Assembly (NCBI GenBank): GCA_019239585.1
Contig: JAFAZU010000206.1
Location: 1-6,555 of the forward strand
Direction of reading: 5' to 3'
DNA: 6,555 bases
Origin: Acidobacteriaceae bacterium
Lineage (GTDB): Bacteria > Acidobacteriota > Terriglobia > Bryobacterales > Bryobacteraceae
This document shows, one piece after another, positions 1 through 5,913 of this stretch. The number at the start of each line of letters is the position of its first letter. Positions within the stretch are counted from its first letter, which is position 1. Made by a program: the position numbers and the translations under genes. The notes beneath the pieces are model-generated. The model did no database searches and was not told the DNA's origin. It saw only the letters and a list, made by a program, of their open reading frames with translations.

Positions 1-3000
1 AGACCGGCGCAAACGTCCAGAACGGCTTGCTCACCCGCAATACCCTGCAAACCAATTTTGACGCCTCTATTGGACTCAAAAACTGGAGTCCTCTGCCGCG
101 CTCGCCTTTAACCGCTAACGTTGCGATGCGCAACGGAAACATCGCTGCTTTGCTGAGTCTGGCCGGGGAATCCGCCATTCCGGCTACCGGAAACCTTAAG
201 GCTGACGTTCACATTAACGGCACCTATGGAAACCCGCTCGGCAATGCAAACCTGCAAGTTGTCAACGGCAGCGCCTACGGTCAGCTCATTGATCGCTTGT
301 ACACAAACGTCAATTTAACGGATCAGCTTGTCACTCTGTCGCAACTCGAATTAGCTTCAGGCAATGCACGAGTCAACGCGAACGGCACATTCAGCCATCC
401 ACGAGACAGCTTCTCCGTAGGACATGCTCAACTGCACCTGGCAACTGCGAACATTCAGCTTGCTGATGTCCAGCCTCTGCAAAAACAATCACCGGGTGTT
501 GCGGGACTTATCCAACTCAATGCCGATGCCGCTGCCGACCTGCGGCAAGCCCGAAACCAAACCGTGCTAAACATCGCCAATATAAACGCGGATCTTTCCG
601 CGCGCGGTTTGCGGGTACAAAATCAGGATGCAGGCGATCTCACCGCTACCGCCCGAACCCTCAACAACGCCGTGAATTACAATGTCGCTTCCAACTTTGC
701 TGGATCGAACATTAAGATAAACGGCCAGACCGCCTTAACAAAGGATTACGCTACAACTGCTGATGCCGCCATCCAAAACCTCTCGATAGAAAAAGCGTTG
801 CAAATCGTAGGGCAGGGGACGATTCCGGCGCGAGGAAACCTCTCCGCCGATGCTCATGTGACAGGCACATTGCAAGCTCCCAAGGCCGATCTGCAATTTG
901 CGTTAGCGCGGGCTAATGTGTATGGAGAGCCTATCAATCGCCTCGGCGGAACCGCACACTCCACCAACACAGCCCTAAACATCCCGTCATTCCAACTGAA
1001 CATTCCGGCAGGCGTGGTCACTCTCAATGGCGCATTCACGCATCCGGCAAATGACTTCAACAACGGCGCACTGCAATTAAAGCTCGACAGCACCGATATT
1101 CAGGTCGCTAAGATACAGCAGGTGCAGAAAGCAAAACCCGGCCTGGGAGGAGTACTACGGTTGGCCGCCGATCTTTCCGCCAACGTTCGCGAAGTAAATG
1201 GAAGTCCCGAACTGCTCTTCTCTCGCCTGAACGCTAATGCGTTCGCCGATCAGTTGCACATCGGAAATCAGAACTTCGGCGGCTTGCAATTTGCTGCACA
1301 GACACAAGGCCAAGATCTGCACTTCCGCCTGGACTCTGATATAGCAAAAGGCCAGATTCACGCCACCGGCGACTCTCGGCTCCAGGGCGATTACAATACC
1401 CGAGCTAACCTGACCTTCTCTAATATTCGCTACTCCAATATTGCTCCGCTGATCTCCACAGAACCCGCCATCCGGCCCATCTTCGATGCACTCGTAGAAG
1501 GTCAAGCATCGCTCAACGGTCCTGCATTAGATACAGATAGATTAATGGCCCGTCTTCAGCTAGACCGCCTGGAAGTGCAGACCCGGCCGCGAGGGTCGCC
1601 CACCGGGGCGCCTCCTTCCAGAGCTGTTGCGTTTCGCAACGAAGGCCCTGTGATCGTTGCGCTCGACCACTCTAGTTTGAAAGTGCAGCAGTTGGATATC
1701 AAAGGCCCTCGTACCACCGTTAAAGCGTCCGGCGGAATGAACCTGAAGGATGCCCGCTCGCCGCTGAACTTAGATGTAAATGCCAACGCTGATCTAGGCG
1801 TGCTGCAAGATATTGACCGTGACTTTTACTCCTCCGGCGCTATCGCTCTGAATGCCGTAGTGCGGGGAAGTTTTGCGCAGCCGCTGGTTAATGGCAAAGT
1901 CGAGCTAAAGAATGCGAACGTGAACTACGCCGAATCCCCGAACGGCTTATCGAACGCGAACGGAGTTATTCTTCTGAACGGCACAAACGCAGCCATTCAA
2001 AATCTGACTGGCGAAAGCGGCGGCGGAAAAGTCGCCCTCAGCGGTTTTGTTGGCTATGTCAATGACACCGTAAACTTCAACTTGCGGGCCACAGCAAACC
2101 GGGTCCGGGTCCGCACCTCCGGAGTCAGTGTTACCTCAGATGCTGCCCTGACTCTGGCTGGCAGTAGCAGGCGCTCCTTGCTGGACGGTACCATTACCGT
2201 CCAACGTCTGGCCTACGGCGCATCCAGCGATGCCGGGTCATTTTTGTCCACGCTTTCTACCCCGCCCAGCACCCCCGAAGCGCCTTCTCCCCTGCTGGCT
2301 AACATGAGATTAAATGTTCGTATTCTGACCGCCCCGGATCTTAGCGTGATCTCAACCTACGCGGATCGCTTGGCAACCGAAGCAAATCTGACTGTGCGTG
2401 GCACCGCAGCCACGCCCGGCATGTTGGGAACTGTGAGGATCACGGATGGGCAACTGGTATTCTTCGGGAATCAATATACAGTTAATACCGGCACTGTCAG
2501 TTTCTATAATCCAAACGCGATTGAGCCGGTATTAAATATTTCGCTTGAAACCATCGCGCAAAACGTGGATGTCACGCTCGGCGTCTCCGGACCTATGAAC
2601 AATCTGCAACTGAGCTATCGTTCCGATCCGCCACTCACCTTCGAGCAAATCGTTCAACTGCTGGCAACCAACACCACTCCGGCTGATCCAACGATCGCCG
2701 CGCGCCAGCCCGCTCCGCCGCAGCAGTCTCTCACGCAAATGGGAGAGTCCGCCATTCTCGGGCAAGCCGTGGCAAACCCGCTCGCAAGTCGCGTGCAGCG
2801 CGTCTTCGGAATCAGTGCTTTGAAAATTGATCCTTCTCTCGCAGGCACCACAGGCCCTACCGCTAATGTAACTCTGCAACAGAAAATTGCCAGCAATATT
2901 ACCTTTACTTACATTACGGACGTCAGGCAAACCAACGCTCAAATCATTCGGGTCGATTGGGGCATCACGCCCCGGTTTTCTGCGTCTGGTTTACGTGATT

Positions 3001-3050
3001 TCAACGGCAACGTGAGCCTTACGTTTTACTACAAATTCAAAGTCCGCTAA
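1..3050 (+). CDS. tamB: TamB-like translocation/assembly module protein (C-terminal part)
   Basis: The frame is open from the left edge (first full codon at 3), so the true start and expected N-terminal membrane anchor lie outside; the TTG at 27 is only the first start-like codon. About 1016 residues are visible. Numbering from that TTG, residues 36-465 are two 215-residue beta-rich repeats and a third degenerate copy starts near 466. Residues ~590-1007 match the C-terminal TamB (DUF490) domain: GTITVQRLAYG near 721, GTVRITDGQLVFFG near 801, TGTVSFYNP near 821, SYRSDPPLTFEQIVQLLAT near 863, then a C-terminal strand ending YYKFKVR. Known for the family: inner-membrane-anchored proteins that span the periplasm as a lipid-binding groove and act with an Omp85 partner in outer-membrane biogenesis and lipid transport. 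Pro-rich stretches at 519-532, 742-754 and 884-900 look like loops. Domain identity is secure; the exact role in this organism is inference. Confidence 0.88.
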   Translation, partial: TGANVQNGLLTRNTLQTNFDASIGLKNWSPLPRSPLTANVAMRNGNIAALLSLAGESAIPATGNLKADVHINGTYGNPLGNANLQVVNGSAYGQLIDRLYTNVNLTDQLVTLSQLELASGNARVNANGTFSHPRDSFSVGHAQLHLATANIQLADVQPLQKQSPGVAGLIQLNADAAADLRQARNQTVLNIANINADLSARGLRVQNQDAGDLTATARTLNNAVNYNVASNFAGSNIKINGQTALTKDYATTADAAIQNLSIEKALQIVGQGTIPARGNLSADAHVTGTLQAPKADLQFALARANVYGEPINRLGGTAHSTNTALNIPSFQLNIPAGVVTLNGAFTHPANDFNNGALQLKLDSTDIQVAKIQQVQKAKPGLGGVLRLAADLSANVREVNGSPELLFSRLNANAFADQLHIGNQNFGGLQFAAQTQGQDLHFRLDSDIAKGQIHATGDSRLQGDYNTRANLTFSNIRYSNIAPLISTEPAIRPIFDALVEGQASLNGPALDTDRLMARLQLDRLEVQTRPRGSPTGAPPSRAVAFRNEGPVIVALDHSSLKVQQLDIKGPRTTVKASGGMNLKDARSPLNLDVNANADLGVLQDIDRDFYSSGAIALNAVVRGSFAQPLVNGKVELKNANVNYAESPNGLSNANGVILLNGTNAAIQNLTGESGGGKVALSGFVGYVNDTVNFNLRATANRVRVRTSGVSVTSDAALTLAGSSRRSLLDGTITVQRLAYGASSDAGSFLSTLSTPPSTPEAPSPLLANMRLNVRILTAPDLSVISTYADRLATEANLTVRGTAATPGMLGTVRITDGQLVFFGNQYTVNTGTVSFYNPNAIEPVLNISLETIAQNVDVTLGVSGPMNNLQLSYRSDPPLTFEQIVQLLATNTTPADPTIAARQPAPPQQSLTQMGESAILGQAVANPLASRVQRVFGISALKIDPSLAGTTGPTANVTLQQKIASNITFTYITDVRQTNAQIIRVDWGITPRFSASGLRDFNGNVSLTFYYKFKVR
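132..776 (+). repeat. TamB internal repeat, copy 1 (215 codons)
   Basis: This stretch encodes residues 36-250 of the TamB-like protein, counted from the TTG at 27. Landmarks include IPATGNLKADVHINGT (51-66), NGTFSHPRDSF (119-129), QSPGVAGLIQLNADA (154-168) and LRVQNQDAGDL (195-205). Each landmark recurs exactly 215 residues (645 bases) later. It is a protein-level repeat of beta-rich AsmA/TamB-type sequence; the DNA copies have diverged, so it is not a recent duplication. Confidence 0.8.
777..1421 (+). repeat. TamB internal repeat, copy 2 (215 codons)
   Basis: This stretch encodes residues 251-465. The counterparts of the copy 1 landmarks are IPARGNLSADAHVTGT (266-281), NGAFTHPANDF (334-344), AKPGLGGVLRLAADL (369-383) and LHIGNQNFGGL (410-420). 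Over residues 116-173 against 331-388, I count by hand 25 identical residues in 58 with no gap. A third, more degenerate copy seems to begin at residue 466 (NIRYSNIAPLI compared with NLSIEKALQIV) and then drifts about 3 residues out of register. Confidence 0.8.
2182..2203 (+). repeat. Perfect 9-bp inverted repeat, 4-nt loop, inside tamB
   Basis: TGGACGGTA is followed by CCAT and then TACCGTCCA, a perfect 9-base-pair stem with a 4-base loop. It lies within the codons for the conserved LDGTITVQRL segment. No T-run follows, so it is not an intrinsic terminator. It could form an mRNA hairpin or be a chance product of the codons used. Confidence 0.55.
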
Positions 3051-3054
3051 TTTA

Positions 3055-3066
3055 GGATCTTGATCC
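3055..3066 (+). promoter_or_regulatory. Short palindrome over the weak RBS in the tamB-glycosyltransferase gap
   Basis: The 21-nt gap between the TamB stop and the next ATG contains GGATC, TT, GATCC. Its left arm overlaps the only Shine-Dalgarno-like bases, AGGA at 3054-3057, which are 14 nt from the ATG at 3072. As RNA it would fold as a 4-bp stem with a CTTG loop. A modest effect on translation is possible but unproven. There is no room or T-run here for a terminator, which favours read-through from tamB. Confidence 0.3.
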
Positions 3067-3071
3067 CAAGA

Positions 3072-4184
3072 ATGAAAATCGTCATCTTCGGGCTGTCCGT
3101 CACTTCCGCATGGGGCAACGGACACGCCACACTCCTGCGCGGACTTTTCCGCGCGCTGCACAACAAAGGCCACCAGATCCATTTCTTTGAGCGCGACACG
3201 CCGTACTATGCGCCACACCGCGACGCGCCTACTTTGCCCTATGCCCACGTGCATCTCTATGATGATTGGCAAGAGATCAAAGCCGAGGCCGCAACTGAGC
3301 TCAAAGATGCCGACCTTGGCATAGTGACGTCCTATTGTCCGGATGGAGTTGCTGCCTGTAATCTGGTCCTCAACTCGAACCTTTGGCGCAGCGTGTTCTA
3401 TGACATGGATACGCCCGTTACCCTGAGCCGCCTCGAAAAGGGTGAAACGGTTGAATACCTTCCGCCAAACGGCCTGGGAGAATTTGATTTGGTGCTCAGC
3501 TATACCGGAGGTCGAGCTTTAGATCAACTCCGGGAAAAGCTCGGTGCGCAACAGGTCGAAACATTATATGGTTGGGTCGACCCTGTCATTCATCATCAGG
3601 TTGATCCTTCTCCAAAGTTTCAATCAAACCTGTCCTACCTGGGTACCTATGCCGCTGACCGGCAAGCGACATTAGAACAATTATTGATCTCCCCCGCGCG
3701 AGCTTTGCGGAACCGTCAGTTTGTGATCGGTGGTGCCATGTACGCGAACCGGGAAAGCTGGCCCGGCAACATCCGCTTCTTCGATCACGTCGCGCCTCCC
3801 GAGCACTGCGCTTTTTATTCATCGTCGCCTTTGACTCTGAACATCACACGAGGCTCTATGGCCGCTATGGGCTATTGTCCTTCAGGCCGCTTATTTGAAG
3901 CCGCTGCCTGCGGAACAGCCGTCCTCAGCGACTGGTGGGAAGGACTCGATATATTTTTCGAACCCGGAGAAGAAATCCTGATCGCACAATCAACGGCCGA
4001 AGCCATCGATGCTGTCTCGCGTGATTCCCAAGCTCTTCGCCGCATCGGAAAACGGGCAAAGGAAAAAGCTTTAGATTGTCATGCCGCCGAAAACCGAGCA
4101 CAGCGCCTGTTATCTTTACTCGAAGGCTTGCCACAACAGACAAGTAACACAACAGACGCTATGCTTCAGGAGAGCGGAGTATAG
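3072..4184 (+). CDS. CgeB-like glycosyltransferase (GT-B fold)
   Basis: This 370-residue protein resembles the CgeB/DUF3880 group with a C-terminal glycosyl-transferase family 1-like domain. The N-terminus MKIVIFGLSVTSAWGNGHAT is a Rossmann strand followed by a Gly-rich loop, as in GT-B enzymes, and there is no signal peptide or membrane segment, so it is probably cytosolic. The C-terminal half has SYLGTYAADRQ (188-198), NITRGSM (257-263), then PSGRLFEAAACGTAVLSDWW (270-289) and FFEPGEEIL (295-303), the donor-binding region of this family. Expected role: transfer of a sugar from a nucleotide-sugar to a surface glycan or small acceptor; donor and acceptor are unknown. I chose ATG 3072 over the in-frame TTG at 3060 because TTG has only 2 nt to AGGA, and MKIVIFG is the natural start of the first strand. 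It begins 21 nt after tamB and ends 2 nt before the nucleotidyltransferase. The last ~17 residues, rich in Gln, Thr and Ser, look like a disordered tail. Confidence 0.82.
   Translation: MKIVIFGLSVTSAWGNGHATLLRGLFRALHNKGHQIHFFERDTPYYAPHRDAPTLPYAHVHLYDDWQEIKAEAATELKDADLGIVTSYCPDGVAACNLVLNSNLWRSVFYDMDTPVTLSRLEKGETVEYLPPNGLGEFDLVLSYTGGRALDQLREKLGAQQVETLYGWVDPVIHHQVDPSPKFQSNLSYLGTYAADRQATLEQLLISPARALRNRQFVIGGAMYANRESWPGNIRFFDHVAPPEHCAFYSSSPLTLNITRGSMAAMGYCPSGRLFEAAACGTAVLSDWWEGLDIFFEPGEEILIAQSTAEAIDAVSRDSQALRRIGKRAKEKALDCHAAENRAQRLLSLLEGLPQQTSNTTDAMLQESGV
4176..4179 (+). promoter_or_regulatory. Ribosome binding site for the nucleotidyltransferase
   Basis: GGAG lies 7 nt before the ATG at 4187, inside the last codons of the upstream glycosyltransferase. 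This ideal spacing fixes the start of the nucleotidyltransferase. It is the best Shine-Dalgarno sequence I see in the window. Confidence 0.7.
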
Positions 4185-4186
4185 AC

Positions 4187-4921
4187 ATGTGGGGGATTAT
4201 TCCAGCTGCGGGCATGGGCAGCCGCATTCAACCGCTGGCGTTCTCGAAGGAACTTCTGCCAGTTGGCAGCTACTTTGAGGGTGTTGACGAGCGCCCACGG
4301 GCTGTCAGCGAATACCTGATTGAGCGCATGGTGAAGGGCGGGGTCGATAAGATCTGTTTTGTTATTTCGCCCGGTAAGTCAGACATCCTGAACTACTTTG
4401 GAGGCCAAGCCCTTTCCGCTAAAATCTTTTACGCCGTCCAGCCCCAGCCGGCTGGCTTATGCGACGCGATCTTTCGTGCCCTTCCACTGGTGGGTGCCGA
4501 CGAGGAAGTGTGTATCGGTCTGCCGGACACAGTCTGGTTTCCGGAAACTGCTCTCTATCAGCTTCCACCGGATGTTCTTTCCTTGCTGCTCTTTCCCGTG
4601 CAGCACCCCCAACGCTTTGACGCAGTAAGGACCAACGAGGAAAATGAAGTACTCGAAGTGCAGGTCAAAAGCGCGTGCGCTTCCACCAACTGGATCTGGG
4701 GAGCGCTTAAAATGACAGGCGCAATTCTGAGCGAGTTGCACGCCCTTTGGCTCACGAGAAGAGACGAGTATATTGGAACGCTCATCAACGAATATTTAGC
4801 ATGCGGGGGCCGCGCCTATGGATTCAAAGCAGGCAAAGCCTATGTCGACGTGGGAACTCTTCACGGCTACCGTGAAGCTCTGCGTCTGCTCGATGAAAAC
4901 CGCGCGAACGGCACATGCTGA
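4187..4921 (+). CDS. Sugar-1-phosphate nucleotidyltransferase-like protein
   Basis: This 244-residue protein has the GT-A-like fold of RmlA/GalU-type NTP transferases, which make NDP-sugars from an NTP and a sugar 1-phosphate. IIPAAGMGSRIQPLAFSKEL (4-23) is the nucleotide-binding loop with the signature Arg13 and Lys21. VQPQPAGLCDAIFRA (84-98) matches the substrate-loop QxxPxGLxxA pattern. GLPDTVWFP (111-119) supplies the first metal-binding Asp (114), and YVDVGT (219-224) supplies the second (Asp221), as in RmlA. It departs from the usual enzyme in having Ser for Thr in GxGTR, about 8 extra residues after LLPVG, and LPD where RmlA has GDN. There is no C-terminal left-handed beta-helix, so it is a minimal catalytic domain. 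ATG 4187 is set by GGAG 7 nt upstream. It starts 2 nt after the glycosyltransferase and overlaps the next gene by 7 nt. The sugar and nucleotide cannot be read from sequence, and a non-sugar phosphate substrate is possible. Confidence 0.8.
   Translation: MWGIIPAAGMGSRIQPLAFSKELLPVGSYFEGVDERPRAVSEYLIERMVKGGVDKICFVISPGKSDILNYFGGQALSAKIFYAVQPQPAGLCDAIFRALPLVGADEEVCIGLPDTVWFPETALYQLPPDVLSLLLFPVQHPQRFDAVRTNEENEVLEVQVKSACASTNWIWGALKMTGAILSELHALWLTRRDEYIGTLINEYLACGGRAYGFKAGKAYVDVGTLHGYREALRLLDENRANGTC
4915..4921 (+). other. Stop/start overlap ATGCTGA (translational coupling)
   Basis: The acyltransferase ATG (4915-4917) lies just before the nucleotidyltransferase TGA (4919-4921), in another frame. 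No GGAG-like element precedes this ATG at a suitable distance. Reinitiation by ribosomes finishing the upstream gene is therefore the likely way it is translated. Confidence 0.65.
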
Positions 4922-5913
4922 CTCTGCAGACGATTGATGATCTTGGAGGTCTGGGAGAGCTGCAAAATCAATGGCGCTCGCTCCTAGATGAAATAGATGC
5001 TGCAACACCGTTCCATTTACCCACGTGGCAACTCACCTGGTGGCGTCACTTCGGCAGCGGACAATTGCGGACATTGGCTTTTTTCGAGCGAGACACGCTC
5101 GTCGGCCTTATCCCATGTTTCCGCCACGAATGGGAAGGAGCGCAACAACTCACGTTGATTGGCTCCGGCATTACCGACTTCCTGGAGCCGCCTATTCGAA
5201 CCGGCTACGAGAACGCCATAGTGGAGCGCCTCCAAAACTACTTGCCATCCCAAACCGACTGGGACCTCTGCAACTGGCAGGACCTGGCATCGGAAACACC
5301 TCTGCAACGCCTAGGGGACTCTAAAACACTGTGCGCCCAATTCGTCGAAGAAACTCATTGCACCGCCATTCCCGTCAATGGAAACTTTGACGACTACTGG
5401 CAAGCCCGCTCCAGCGAACTAAAACGCAACGTGCGACGGTATACGCAAAGAGCCGAAGCGGGAGGCGCGATCCGATTTGAAATCGACGAAAAACCTTGCC
5501 CGGAGCTGATGGACACACTTATCAAGTTGCACTCCGCACGTTGGCAAAAGCGCGGAGAATCCGGCATGATAGTCGCCAATCGATCCGCTAACTTCCTGCG
5601 CGACATCGCCACCCGATTTGCAAACGAAAACATTTTGCGCTTGTTCACTTTGCAGTGGAACGGTCGAACTGTGGCGATTATCTTCGCCTTCTCCTGGCGA
5701 AAGACTATGTACGGATACTTAAGCGCCTTCGACCCTGAATATGAGAAATTAGGCTTTGGCCGCATTCTCCTGTTTCACGCAATCAGGTACGCTTCCAGCA
5801 CCGGCCACACCGCCTGGAATTTTCTGCGAGGTGATGAACCCTATAAGGTCTGGTGGGGGGCGCAGCCCATCGCAAAAGCCAGACTCATCATAAAGCGTAA
5901 CCACACGAGTTAA
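4915..5913 (+). CDS. GNAT-fold acyltransferase, BioF2/CelD-like (Acetyltransf_6)
   Basis: This 332-residue protein belongs to the CelD/BcsL-like group that carries the BioF2-like acetyltransferase domain and is related to the FemAB fold. An N-terminal half-domain (1-~150) includes TPFHLPTWQLTWWRHFG (31-47), a typical opening of the group, and FFERDTLVGLIPCF (56-69). The acyltransferase domain follows, with SSELKRNVRRYTQRAEAGG (166-184), LHSARWQKRGESG (205-217), GRTVAIIFAF (250-259), YGYLSAFDPEYEKLGFGRIL (266-285) and FLRGDEPYKVWWGA (303-316). The last motif is strongly characteristic. No signal peptide or membrane helix is evident, so it is probably cytosolic. Relatives sit in exopolysaccharide or cellulose loci, which suggests acyl or aminoacyl transfer to a glycan precursor; the substrate is unknown. 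It overlaps the nucleotidyltransferase by 7 nt and its TAA overlaps the stop of the convergent GT4 gene. The fold is confident, the reaction is not. Confidence 0.82.
   Translation: MLTLQTIDDLGGLGELQNQWRSLLDEIDAATPFHLPTWQLTWWRHFGSGQLRTLAFFERDTLVGLIPCFRHEWEGAQQLTLIGSGITDFLEPPIRTGYENAIVERLQNYLPSQTDWDLCNWQDLASETPLQRLGDSKTLCAQFVEETHCTAIPVNGNFDDYWQARSSELKRNVRRYTQRAEAGGAIRFEIDEKPCPELMDTLIKLHSARWQKRGESGMIVANRSANFLRDIATRFANENILRLFTLQWNGRTVAIIFAFSWRKTMYGYLSAFDPEYEKLGFGRILLFHAIRYASSTGHTAWNFLRGDEPYKVWWGAQPIAKARLIIKRNHTS
5910..5913. other. Shared TTAA at convergent gene ends
   Basis: TTAA contains the TAA of the plus-strand acyltransferase (5911-5913) and, on the other strand, the TAA of the GT4 gene (5912-5910). 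The two genes overlap by 4 nt tail to tail. No hairpin plus T-run fits between them, so any terminator must lie inside a coding region or be Rho-dependent. Confidence 0.85.

Noticed and set aside
27..29. TTG as the start of the TamB-like gene
   Set aside because: The frame is open to the left edge and encodes TGANVQNG in the same repeat-like style before it, so the gene is cut by the window.
1155..1505. 116-residue minus-strand open frame
   Set aside because: It is antisense to the TamB repeats, with no domain or good ribosome binding site seen.
1626..1640. Hairpin GTTGCG-TTT-CGCAAC in tamB
   Set aside because: It is a short 6-bp stem inside coding sequence with no T-run; arms of this length are expected by chance in a window this long.
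2101..2112. Tandem GGGTCC GGGTCC
   Set aside because: It encodes part of NRVRVRT, a strand segment that I recall as conserved in TamB relatives, so protein constraint explains it better than a DNA repeat.
2532..2942. 136-residue minus-strand open frame
   Set aside because: It lies wholly inside the most conserved part of the TamB domain, has no recognisable domain, and is Cys/Arg-rich in the way antisense shadow frames usually are.
5394..5765. 123-residue minus-strand open frame
   Set aside because: It is antisense to the core motifs of the acyltransferase; the plus-strand protein explains the sequence fully.
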